Source: an uncultured Bacteroides sp. (GTDB lineage Bacteria > Bacteroidota > Bacteroidia > Bacteroidales > Bacteroidaceae). Taken from it: 9,716 nucleotides of DNA. Location of the stretch: NCBI GenBank assembly GCA_900553815.1, contig USEY01000079.1, forward strand, positions 1 to 9,716, written 5' to 3'. Made by a program: the position numbers and the translations under genes. The notes below the pieces were generated by a model. It was not told the DNA's origin and made no database searches. It saw only the letters and a program-made list of their open reading frames with translations. The stretch's first letter is position 1. Each line of letters starts with the position of its first letter. Positions 1-6,023 of the stretch are shown one piece after another.

Positions 1-24
1 AAGAATCAGGTGTAGCTGTGTATT

Positions 25-156
25 CTTAGTAGAGACGTGGCGTGCCGCGTCTCCCTGTTTGCATTGTATCCTATTTTCAATATTTATTGAGCTGTTTGTC
101 AGATAATGACTGTGAAACCTGCACCCTGAGACGCGGCACGCCACGTCTCTACTAAG
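25..156. repeat. REPIN-like pair: perfect 29-bp inverted repeat around a 74-bp spacer
   Basis: Bases 25-53 and 128-156 are exact reverse complements over 29 bp. Each arm contains an imperfect 22-nt palindrome (32-53 and 128-149) of the form GAGACGyGGC...GCCrCGTCTC, which could fold into a 9-10 bp hairpin with one G:T wobble. Two palindromic units in opposite orientation, separated by a short unrelated AT-rich spacer (54-127), is the architecture of REP doublets (REPINs), which are mobilised in other bacteria by RAYT-type Y1 transposases. No transposase is in the window and no target duplication was seen. The repeat pair is read directly from the sequence; the REPIN label is inference. A terminator or invertible segment is a weaker alternative. 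Confidence 0.75.
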
Positions 157-368
157 GGAAGCTTTGCACATTGAATTTTTCAACATTGGCGTGAAATCAT
201 GTATAAGAGATATGTTTCACCGTATTCCGTTTGTTCTCAAATACTTATTAACGTCGTGAGAGCGTGAAACTTCCTTGGGAAACATTTTTTAAGTGCTGTG
301 CTGCTTCAAGCTACTGAAAAAGGTATCATGTTTTATGCTGAAAGACACTATTTCCAGGTTCCCAAAAA
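157..368. other. AT-rich non-coding stretch, no gene seen
   Basis: No credible coding region lies here. The only structure noticed is a weak stem-loop at 191-220, where GTGAAA pairs with TTTCAC and CAT with ATG around one bulged base. The frame that opens at 293 runs straight into the tandem repeats and looks accidental. The region lies downstream of the leftward permease gene, so it is not that gene's promoter; what lies to the left of the window is unknown. Confidence 0.5.
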
Positions 369-431
369 GGGACTTTAGGGAGCTAACTATGGACTTTAGC
401 AGGCTAAAGAGGGACTTTACGGAAACAGATA
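369..431. repeat. Degenerate 21-bp tandem repeat, three units
   Basis: Units begin at 369, 390 and 411. Each opens with a GGACTTTA core (GGGACTTTAG, TGGACTTTAG, GGGACTTTAC) followed by a more variable purine-rich stretch. The first two units are 21 bp apart and match best; the third decays into the hairpin that starts at 428. No function is known to me for this sequence. It looks like an old minisatellite next to the better preserved 22-bp array downstream. Confidence 0.7.
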
Positions 432-459
432 CGGCTGCGTCAGGTCACGCAGCCGTATC
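428..459. repeat. Perfect 13-bp stem-loop at the junction of two repeat arrays
   Basis: GATACGGCTGCGT (428-440) is exactly complementary to ACGCAGCCGTATC (447-459), leaving a six-base loop, CAGGTC. The right arm contains the first GCAGCCGTA of the 22-bp array, so the left arm is in effect an inverted copy of a repeat unit. There is no T-run directly after the stem on either strand, so a simple intrinsic terminator is not strongly supported, although the leftward operon would be transcribed through it. Confidence 0.7.
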
Positions 460-602
460 CATTGGGCAACGCAGCCGTAAGTGTGAGCCGATGTAGCCGT
501 AAGTGTAAATGATAGCAGTTAACTGCCACGGAGCGAGCAGTTAACTACTACCGAGCAAGCAGTGGACTGCTACCAAGCAGGCAGTGGACTACTGACAAGA
601 GA
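449..602. repeat. Degenerate 22-bp tandem repeat array, seven units
   Basis: Units start every 22 bp at 449, 471, 493, 515, 537, 559 and 581. All open with GCAG or GTAG. The first three share the head GcAGCCGTA; the last four change to GCAGTTAACT or GCAGTGGACT. Spacing is exact even though sequence drifts, which shows descent from one expanding unit. The unit at 515 contains the perfect 12-bp palindrome GCAGTTAACTGC, and the unit at 559 a near-palindrome GCAGTGGACTGC. The array ends about 35 bp past the stop of the leftward permease gene. Units directly abut without unique spacers, so it is not a CRISPR. Confidence 0.8.
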
Positions 603-630
603 GTGTTTCAATACACTTGTTATTTAACAA
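602..630 (-). terminator. Weak possible terminator of the leftward operon
   Basis: Just past the stop of the permease gene, two small stem-loops can form: TTGTT/AACAA around 618-630 and AGTGT (602-606) with ACACT (613-617) around a six-base loop. Neither is GC-rich and no clear T-run follows on the minus strand, so this is only a candidate. Transcription may continue into the repeats. Confidence 0.25.
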
Positions 631-636
631 ATTCTG

Positions 637-1884
637 TCACTCATACCTCATGGAATTTGCCGGATGGATGCGTGCAATGAGATAAGAAGGACCAATCAAC
701 ATCAAAACAGAAGCGACTAAAGTACCGATATTTAATAATAGCAACAACCAAACATTGAGAGAAACCGGTACCGTATCCATATAATAGGTTTCCGGGTCAA
801 GATGAAATATTCCAAATGCATACTGGACGCCACACAAAAGCAAGCCAATGAGATTGCCCCACAACATGCCACGGCCTATGAGGAATACTGCCAGCCACAA
901 GAATACCCGACGAACAGTTGTATTATTGGCGCCCAATGATTTGAGAATGCCTATCATCGAGGTACGCTCCAGAATAAGAATAAGCAAGCCGGAAATCATG
1001 GTGAAACCTGCTACGCCCAGCATCAGGAAAAGAATGACCCAGATATTTACATCCAACACATCGAGCCAAGCAAACAGAGCAGGATTGAGCTGTTCCACAT
1101 CACGTACGCAATACTCCGCACCGTAACTATCGATATAACCCTCCAGTTCATCTCCCAGTTCCCAAGTCAACTCATCGAGCTGCGAATAATCGGCAATCTG
1201 CAATTCCAAACCACTTACCTGACCGGGCTGCCAACCGTTCAGGCGATTTACCTGATACAAATCGGTCAACACAAACAGATTGTCAAACTCGGAAAAATTC
1301 GTCTGATAAATGCCTGCTACCAACAACCTTCTGGCACGCACCTGTCCCTGAATGTAATAGGTATCTATCTTGTCGCCCAACTTCAGTTCAAGCTTATTGG
1401 CTATGGACTGGGATATTACTACTTTGTTGGATGCCACCGAGTCCGTAAAACAAGGAATCTCACCCTCTACCAAATGGGATGCAAAAAAGCCAGTATCGTA
1501 GTCCTGCCCCACTCCTTTGAGCACCATACCCAGGAAAGAGCCGGCAGTCTTTATCATGCCCGGCTTGGTGGAAAAGCGCTGAACATGTGTCACTCCCTTA
1601 TGATTCTGCAACTCACGCAACAGGCTGTCGCCAACTTCTATGGGACGCATTTCATAGGAACGGGCAGCATCCTTATCGGTAATCTGTATGTGTGAACCGA
1701 AGCCGACTACCTTGTTTCTCACTTCCTTCTTGAAACCTGCAATGACAGCCACAGAAACTATCATCACGGCCAAGCCTATGGCAATACCTGTCATGGCAAT
1801 AAGTACTGCCGGACGCGACACCTGTCGGCCGGCATCGGCAGCACCATACAAACGACGGGCAAGAAAGAAAGGCAGGCTCTTCAT
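637..1884 (-). CDS. LolC/LolE-type ABC transporter permease (FtsX-like)
   Basis: Inner-membrane permease, 415 aa, of the MacB/FtsX superfamily; LolC/LolE members work with a separate ATPase to release lipoproteins toward the outer membrane. Visible layout: a short cytoplasmic N-terminus, TM1 at about 25-50, a long extracytoplasmic domain (about 55-275), then TM2 (281-306), TM3 (327-356) and TM4 (377-402). After TM2 comes ERTSMIGILKSLGANNTTV (306-324), which matches the conserved E-x-x-x-I-x-x-L-K-x-L-G-A segment of LolC/E proteins. Length fits the family (about 400-415 aa). The start was set at ATG 1884, giving MKSLPFFLARRLYG, because the frame further upstream lies inside the aminotransferase gene and encodes nothing family-like. 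It lies 19 bp after the aminotransferase stop, so the two are probably cotranscribed. No LolD-like ATPase gene is in the window, so the partner must be elsewhere. Lipoprotein release is inferred from family; an efflux-type role is possible. Confidence 0.88.
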   Translation of the reverse strand: MKSLPFFLARRLYGAADAGRQVSRPAVLIAMTGIAIGLAVMIVSVAVIAGFKKEVRNKVVGFGSHIQITDKDAARSYEMRPIEVGDSLLRELQNHKGVTHVQRFSTKPGMIKTAGSFLGMVLKGVGQDYDTGFFASHLVEGEIPCFTDSVASNKVVISQSIANKLELKLGDKIDTYYIQGQVRARRLLVAGIYQTNFSEFDNLFVLTDLYQVNRLNGWQPGQVSGLELQIADYSQLDELTWELGDELEGYIDSYGAEYCVRDVEQLNPALFAWLDVLDVNIWVILFLMLGVAGFTMISGLLILILERTSMIGILKSLGANNTTVRRVFLWLAVFLIGRGMLWGNLIGLLLCGVQYAFGIFHLDPETYYMDTVPVSLNVWLLLLLNIGTLVASVLMLIGPSYLIARIHPANSMRYE

Positions 1885-1903
1885 ATTAACTCTGGCAGAT
1901 AGA

Positions 1904-3103
1904 TTATTCTGTTCGTCCCGGATAGGCTTCCAATGCCTTGCGCAAAACAAACAATGCACGAGTCAAATCTTCTTTCTTCAGCACGTAAGCAATACGCACC
2001 TCGTTGCGCCCGGCTCCCGGCGTAGTATAGAATCCTGAAGCCGGAGCCATGAAGACAGTCTGTCCTTTGTATTCAAAGTCGGACAAACACCAAGCACAAA
2101 ACTTATCAGAATCGTCAACCGGCAACTTGGCAACCGTATAGAAAGCCCCCATGGGAATAGGCGAATAAACACCGGGAATGCGGTTCAACCCGTCGATGAG
2201 ACATTTACGGCGTTCCACGTACTCATCATAAGTATCGCGCAAATAATCCTCACCAGCCTCCAACGAAGCCTCGGCTGCTATCTGCCCAATGAGTGGAGGA
2301 CTAAGGCGTGCCTGACAGAACTTCATCACGGCATCGCGTATTTCTTTATTTTTCGTTATCAGGGCACCGATACGTATGCCGCATTCAGAATAACGCTTGG
2401 AGACCGAATCTATCAGCACGACGTTCTGCTCAATGCCTTCCAGATGACATGCCGAGATGTAAGGCGAACCGGTATAGATGAATTCCCGATATACTTCATC
2501 CGAAAACAGGAAAAGGTCATACTTCTTCACCAGGTCGCGAATTTGATTCATCTCACGGCGGGTGTACAAATATCCGGTAGGATTATTCGGATTGCAAATC
2601 AGAATGGCGCGAGTACGTTCATTTATCAGTTCCTCGAATTTCTCCACCTTAGGCAGCGAAAAGCCCTCTTCGATGGTAGTGGCGATGGTACGAATTTTGG
2701 CTCCGGCCGATATGGCAAATGCCATATAATTGGCATACGCCGGCTCGGGCACAATAATTTCATCACCGGGATTAAGACAGGCCATAAACGAGAACAGCAC
2801 AGCCTCCGAACCACCGGACGTGATGATAATGTCATCGGCCGTCAGTTTTATATTAAACTTATCATAATAACCTACCAGCTTCTCCCGATAGCTGCGATAA
2901 CCGGCACTCGGACTATACTCCAATACTTTCCGGTCAATGTTCCTGATGGCATCAATCGCTACTTGCGGTGTAGGCAGGTCGGGCTGACCAATATTCAAAT
3001 GAAACACATGGACACCCCTCTGCTTGGCAGCCTCGGCCAAGGGAGCCAGTTTTCTGATAGGAGATGCGGGCATTTCCGTGCCGCGAATCGATATTTTAGG
3101 CAT
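1904..3103 (-). CDS. PLP-dependent class I/II aminotransferase
   Basis: Cytoplasmic fold-type I aminotransferase, 399 aa, transferring an amino group between an amino acid and a 2-oxo acid. Landmarks: NIGQPDLPTP (37-46) for substrate/cofactor binding; SGGSEA (96-101) at the PLP phosphate; NPNNPTG (171-177); SDEVY (201-205), with D202 expected to contact the pyridine nitrogen; SVSKRYS (233-239), with K236 as the Schiff-base lysine; R370 in NEVRIAY, expected to bind the substrate carboxylate. All key residues are present, so it should be active. The start was set at ATG 3103 (MPKISIRGTEMPAS); a TTG eight codons earlier is less likely. First gene of the leftward operon, ahead of the permease. 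Substrate cannot be read from sequence; aspartate-, alanine- or aromatic-type activity are all possible. Nearby alanine dehydrogenase and asparaginase suggest general amino-nitrogen metabolism, which is inference. Confidence 0.92.
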   Translation of the reverse strand: MPKISIRGTEMPASPIRKLAPLAEAAKQRGVHVFHLNIGQPDLPTPQVAIDAIRNIDRKVLEYSPSAGYRSYREKLVGYYDKFNIKLTADDIIITSGGSEAVLFSFMACLNPGDEIIVPEPAYANYMAFAISAGAKIRTIATTIEEGFSLPKVEKFEELINERTRAILICNPNNPTGYLYTRREMNQIRDLVKKYDLFLFSDEVYREFIYTGSPYISACHLEGIEQNVVLIDSVSKRYSECGIRIGALITKNKEIRDAVMKFCQARLSPPLIGQIAAEASLEAGEDYLRDTYDEYVERRKCLIDGLNRIPGVYSPIPMGAFYTVAKLPVDDSDKFCAWCLSDFEYKGQTVFMAPASGFYTTPGAGRNEVRIAYVLKKEDLTRALFVLRKALEAYPGRTE

Positions 3104-3143
3104 GATGTTTCGGTTATTTATTATCAATTTATCATTTAAGCTG

Positions 3144-3172
3144 CAAATGTAGTGAATTATTTGACACTCAAA
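3144..3172 (-). promoter_or_regulatory. Promoter of the aminotransferase-permease operon
   Basis: On the minus strand a perfect Bacteroidota -7 element, TACATTTG (3151 to 3144), matches TAnnTTTG. A TTTG at 3172-3169 could be the -33 element; the 17-bp gap is slightly short of the usual 19-21. Transcription would start at roughly 3135-3140, leaving a leader of about 35 nt before ATG 3103. Confidence 0.65.
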
Positions 3173-3174
3173 CG

Positions 3175-3283
3175 ATGGAAACGCTTAAAATATTACACAA
3201 CAAGAGCAATTCGACTTCCTTCAGCACACCTCATGATTGATAAAAACATTTCAGGTAAAAATATGGAAACAGTTAATGTATTA
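3175..3283. promoter_or_regulatory. Operator-like direct repeat in the divergent promoter region
   Basis: Bases 3175-3195 and 3263-3283 share 17 of 21 positions (ATGGAAAC nn TTAA nn TATTA), 88 bp apart in the same orientation. The first copy touches the putative -33 box of the leftward promoter; the second lies about 35 bp upstream of the rightward -7 element. This placement would suit one regulator acting on both directions, but no regulator gene is in the window and chance AT-rich similarity cannot be excluded. Confidence 0.4.
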
Positions 3284-3317
3284 TGCTAAAAAAATATCAG
3301 GAACAGAAAGAAAATCT

Positions 3318-3325
3318 TATCTTTG
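3318..3325 (+). promoter_or_regulatory. -7 promoter element of the isomerase-like gene
   Basis: TATCTTTG matches the Bacteroidota TAnnTTTG consensus exactly and lies 37 bp before ATG 3363, leaving a leader of about 30 nt. No clear TTTG is seen 19-21 bp upstream, so the -33 part is weak or absent; the promoter may need an activator. Confidence 0.65.
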
Positions 3326-3362
3326 AAGTGCATTAAGACTCTAACTAAAAATCTACAAAATC

Positions 3363-4598
3363 ATGACCATAAACCTTATAACTTTTGCCTCATCACTGGA
3401 TAAACATGGCGTCATCTACAGTTCGCACCAAACCATTTTAAACGAGTTGGAGAAATATTTTAACCTGAACATCCTTAGCTACCAAGACCTTGACAAGATA
3501 GGCAAAGACGACTTCTGCCTGCTTTTCATTGCAACCGGCGGTGTCGAAAGGCTTATCACCCAATACTTCGAAAAACTACCCCGCCCTTCCATTCTGCTGG
3601 CCGACGGCATGCAAAACTCGCTGGCATCGGCTTTGGAAATCTCGGCATGGTTGCATGATAAAGGCATGAAGAACGAAATCCTGCATGGCGAACTGCAGCA
3701 GATTATCAAACGTATATTCGTCCTGCACAATAACTTCAAAGCGCAGCGTGCACTGAACGGCATGCGAATAGGCGTGGTAGGGACATCGGCTCCTTGGCTC
3801 ATAGCCAGCAATGTAGATTACTTATTGGCCAAGCGACGCTGGGGCATACAATATACAGACATCAACCTTGAACGCCTTCAAGAATATTACCAGCAGATAT
3901 CAGATGATGAAGTTGGTGCTGCTGCTGCCCAATTAGCCGGACAGGCATTGGCATGCCGCGAAGCCTCACCTGAAGACATGCTCAAGGCCATGCGTATCTA
4001 CCGCGCCTTGCATCGCATTGCCCAAGAAGACAAACTGAATGCACTGACACTGAGTTGCTACAAACTGCTGGAAACAACCGGAACCACCGGCTGTCTGGCC
4101 CTGTCGTTGCTCAACGACGAAGGCATTGTGGCTGGCTGCGAGGGCGATTTGCAATCGGTATTTACCATGCTGGCTGCCAGAAGCCTCACCGGACAGAGTT
4201 CTTTCATGGCCAATACTTCCATGATTAATACACGAACCAATGAAATAATACTGTCGCATTGCAGCGTCGGCACGAAGCAAACCGACCGTTTCATCCTGCG
4301 CAACCACTTTGAAAGCGAACAAAGTATCGCCATTCAGGGTTTACTGCCTACCGGCGATGTTACGGTTGTGAAGTGCGGCGGTGAATGTCTTGACGAATAC
4401 TATGTCAGCACCGGAACACTGACTGAAAACACCAACTATATAAACATGTGTCGTACACAAGTCAGAGTACGCCTGAATACTTCGGCAGACTATTTTCTGA
4501 AACATCCGCTGGGCAACCACCACATTCTGCTGCAAGGAAACAACGAAATCCTGATAAACGAATTTATGCAGGCCAACGGATGCAAGCGCATAGAATGA
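3363..4598 (+). CDS. L-fucose/L-arabinose isomerase-like superfamily protein
   Basis: Cytoplasmic protein of 411 aa resembling the COG2407 group related to L-fucose and L-arabinose isomerases, which interconvert aldoses and ketoses using a divalent metal. The N-terminal half (1-150) has alternating beta/alpha segments, including FIATGGVERLI (55-65) and MRIGVVGTSAPW (134-145). The C-terminal half carries the family signature: CEGDLQSVFTML (259-270), SFMANTS (280-286), a following acidic/His stretch LSHCSVGTK (297-305), NHFESEQSIAIQG (314-326) and GNHHILLQGN (384-393). E260, D262, H315 and H386/H387 are the likeliest metal or catalytic residues by analogy. Start ATG 3363 follows a -7 element closely. 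It has no sugar-catabolic neighbours (no kinase, aldolase or permease); it sits among aminotransferase, alanine dehydrogenase and asparaginase, so its substrate may not be fucose or arabinose. Family is fairly sure; activity is open. Confidence 0.75.
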   Translation: MTINLITFASSLDKHGVIYSSHQTILNELEKYFNLNILSYQDLDKIGKDDFCLLFIATGGVERLITQYFEKLPRPSILLADGMQNSLASALEISAWLHDKGMKNEILHGELQQIIKRIFVLHNNFKAQRALNGMRIGVVGTSAPWLIASNVDYLLAKRRWGIQYTDINLERLQEYYQQISDDEVGAAAAQLAGQALACREASPEDMLKAMRIYRALHRIAQEDKLNALTLSCYKLLETTGTTGCLALSLLNDEGIVAGCEGDLQSVFTMLAARSLTGQSSFMANTSMINTRTNEIILSHCSVGTKQTDRFILRNHFESEQSIAIQGLLPTGDVTVVKCGGECLDEYYVSTGTLTENTNYINMCRTQVRVRLNTSADYFLKHPLGNHHILLQGNNEILINEFMQANGCKRIE

Positions 4599-4663
4599 AA
4601 GAAAATACAGAAGAAATGCAAAACACTGTTCTTAAACACAACCGACAAATATTCAAGAAATAA
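4595..4663 (+). CDS. Possible 22-aa micro-ORF overlapping the isomerase-like stop
   Basis: An ATG at 4595 overlaps the TGA of the preceding gene as ATGA, the arrangement used for translational coupling. It encodes a hydrophilic, lysine/asparagine-rich peptide of 22 residues beginning MKENTEEMQNTV and ending IFKK, and stops 57 bp before alanine dehydrogenase. No signal, membrane segment or known family is visible. The overlap may be chance; conservation has not been tested. Confidence 0.2.
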   Translation: MKENTEEMQNTVLKHNRQIFKK

Positions 4664-4673
4664 GAGAAATCAG

Positions 4674-4686
4674 TATCTTGCGCAAG
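4674..4686 (+). promoter_or_regulatory. Probable alanine dehydrogenase promoter with palindrome
   Basis: TATCTTG at 4674-4680 is one base short of the TAnnTTTG consensus and lies 41 bp before ATG 4721. It overlaps a perfect 10-bp palindrome, CTTGCGCAAG (4677-4686), which could be a repressor site at the transcription start. Both readings are tentative; the gene could also be read through from the upstream isomerase-like gene, as no clear terminator lies between them. Confidence 0.4.
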
Positions 4687-4720
4687 GTTTAATCTACTAA
4701 CTTTAAAATAACGTAAGATT

Positions 4721-5818
4721 ATGATTATCGGAGTACCTAAAGAAATTAAGAACAACGAAAACCGAGTGGGCATGACCCCATCGGGCGTTGCCGAGTTGGT
4801 AAAAAGGGGCCATACAGTGTACGTACAGCATACTGCCGGCGAGAACAGTGGATTCCCCGATGAAGCGTACATTCAGGTAGGCGCACAGATTCTGCCCACC
4901 ATGGCCGACACTTATGCCGCAGCCGAAATGATTGTCAAGGTAAAAGAACCTATTGAGCCCGAATACAAGCTCATCAAGGCTAACCAGGTAGTGTTTACCT
5001 ACTTCCACTTTGCCGCCGACAGGGTACTGACCGAAGCCATGATAGAAAGCCATGCCGTATGTATTGCCTATGAAACCGTGGAGAAAGCTGACCGTTCCCT
5101 GCCGTTGCTTATTCCCATGAGCGAAGTAGCCGGACGAATGGCCGTACAAGAAGGTGCACGTTTTCTGGAGAAACCTCAAGGCGGTAAAGGTGTACTGCTG
5201 GGAGGCGTACCGGGCGTAAAACCAGCCAAGGTACTTATATTGGGAGGCGGTGTGGTAGGAAGCAATGCAGCCCAGATGGCAGCAGGCATGGGAGCTGATG
5301 TTACAATTGCCGACATCAACCTGGCCCGTTTACGTTATCTTAGCGAAACCTTGCCCAAGAACGTAAAAACCCTCTATGCCTCTGAAGTCAGATTAAAGAA
5401 GGAATTGCCCGACGTGGACATGGTCATCGGTTCCGTTCTTATCCCCGGCGACAAAGCTCCCCACCTCATCAGTCGCGACATGCTGAAAATGATGCAACCG
5501 GGTACCGTACTGGTCGATGTTGCCATAGACCAAGGCGGTTGTTTCGAAACCTCACACCCAACAACCCACAGCGAACCGACCTACGTGGTAGACGGAATAG
5601 TACACTATGCCGTGGCCAACATACCCGGTGCAGTACCCAACACATCTACTTTGGCACTGACCAATGCTACCCTGCCCTATGTCATTGCATTGGCCGGCAA
5701 AGGCTGGAAGCAAGCTTGCAACGATGATCCGGCATTGGCTTTGGGACTGAACATCGTAGACGGAAAGGTGGTCTACAAGGCTATTGCTGATGTTTTCGGA
5801 CTGCCGTTTGAAGGCTGA
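4721..5818 (+). CDS. ald: Alanine dehydrogenase
   Basis: Cytoplasmic NAD-dependent enzyme that reversibly converts L-alanine and water to pyruvate, ammonium and NADH. At 365 aa it is close to the usual 370. Begins MIIGVPKEIKNNENRVGMTP, typical of the family. Residues aligning with the characterised Mycobacterium tuberculosis enzyme are all present: R15 and K75 (pyruvate binding), H96 (catalytic) and D270 (catalytic, in VDVAIDQGG). The Rossmann motif LGGGVVGSNAAQMA runs 174-187, with D198 ending the second strand to bind the adenosine ribose and favour NAD. Near the C-terminus HYAVANIPGAVPNTST is another family block. Nothing is missing, so activity is expected. It may link amino-nitrogen release to pyruvate and redox balance; with an aminotransferase nearby, alanine could serve as a shuttle, though joint regulation is not shown. 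It is followed by its own terminator-like element. Confidence 0.96.
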   Translation: MIIGVPKEIKNNENRVGMTPSGVAELVKRGHTVYVQHTAGENSGFPDEAYIQVGAQILPTMADTYAAAEMIVKVKEPIEPEYKLIKANQVVFTYFHFAADRVLTEAMIESHAVCIAYETVEKADRSLPLLIPMSEVAGRMAVQEGARFLEKPQGGKGVLLGGVPGVKPAKVLILGGGVVGSNAAQMAAGMGADVTIADINLARLRYLSETLPKNVKTLYASEVRLKKELPDVDMVIGSVLIPGDKAPHLISRDMLKMMQPGTVLVDVAIDQGGCFETSHPTTHSEPTYVVDGIVHYAVANIPGAVPNTSTLALTNATLPYVIALAGKGWKQACNDDPALALGLNIVDGKVVYKAIADVFGLPFEG

Positions 5819-5832
5819 CACCCTTACATAAC

Positions 5833-5922
5833 AAAAGACAGGCTTCAAGCACAGCACTCTTCATTGCTCCATATAAAGGAGAAAGAAAAAGGGTACAACA
5901 ATACTTGCAGCCTGTCTTTTTT
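5833..5922 (+). terminator. Long-stem terminator-like structure after ald
   Basis: AAAAGACAGGCT (5833-5844) is exactly complementary to AGCCTGTCTTTT (5909-5920); past one mismatch, CAAG (5846-5849) pairs with CTTG (5904-5907). The stem is thus 12 plus 4 bp and closes a 54-nt loop, inside which CTCC/GGAG (5867-5881) can form a smaller hairpin. The right arm runs into TTTTTT (5917-5922), as in an intrinsic terminator. The loop is far longer than normal for one, so a processed 3' RNA or small RNA is an alternative. Confidence 0.6.
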
Positions 5923-5951
5923 AGTCTTCTGTATTCTCCGAAGAAGAAAAG

Positions 5952-5972
5952 ATTTGTGTAATCTCAACAAAT
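5952..5972. promoter_or_regulatory. Inverted repeat upstream of the asparaginase promoter
   Basis: ATTTGT (5952-5957) and ACAAAT (5967-5972) form a 6-bp inverted repeat with a 9-bp spacer, ending 16 bp before the -7 element. Position and symmetry would fit an activator or repressor dimer site, but the arms are short and AT-rich. Confidence 0.25.
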
Positions 5973-5988
5973 TCAGCCACAGAAGTGT

Positions 5989-5996
5989 TATCTTTG
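5989..5996 (+). promoter_or_regulatory. -7 promoter element of asparaginase
   Basis: TATCTTTG is a perfect TAnnTTTG match, 27 bp before ATG 6024. Transcription should start close to 6003, giving a short leader of about 20 nt. No TTTG is found at the -33 distance. The element rules out an in-frame GTG at 5985 as the real start codon, because that would lie upstream of the transcript. Confidence 0.7.
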
Positions 5997-6023
5997 CATT
6001 TTGAAAGCCAACATATAGTAAAG

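Noticed and set aside
54..127. Invertible promoter segment between the 29-bp inverted repeats
   Set aside because: No TAnnTTTG element was found on either strand of the 74-bp spacer, no recombinase gene is near, and the arms are palindromes themselves, which fits a REP-type pair better. Kept only as an alternative.
293..496. 67-codon plus-strand reading frame with a GTG start
   Set aside because: It lies across the 21-bp repeats, the hairpin and the first 22-bp units, has no promoter or family resemblance, and its composition follows the repeats.
449..602. CRISPR array
   Set aside because: Units directly abut with a 22-bp period and no unique spacers; no cas gene is present. The same holds for the 24-bp array at 9438-9716.
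1885..1959. Upstream extension of the permease by 25 residues
   Set aside because: The extension lies within the aminotransferase coding region and reads as unrelated sequence; the family-like N-terminus begins at ATG 1884.
2444..3139. 231-codon plus-strand frame antisense to the aminotransferase
   Set aside because: The minus-strand gene has a complete set of catalytic motifs; the antisense translation resembles nothing and has no promoter.
5985..6023. GTG start giving a 359-aa asparaginase
   Set aside because: The GTG lies upstream of the perfect -7 element at 5989-5996, so it would not be in the transcript; ATG 6024 gives a normal family N-terminus.
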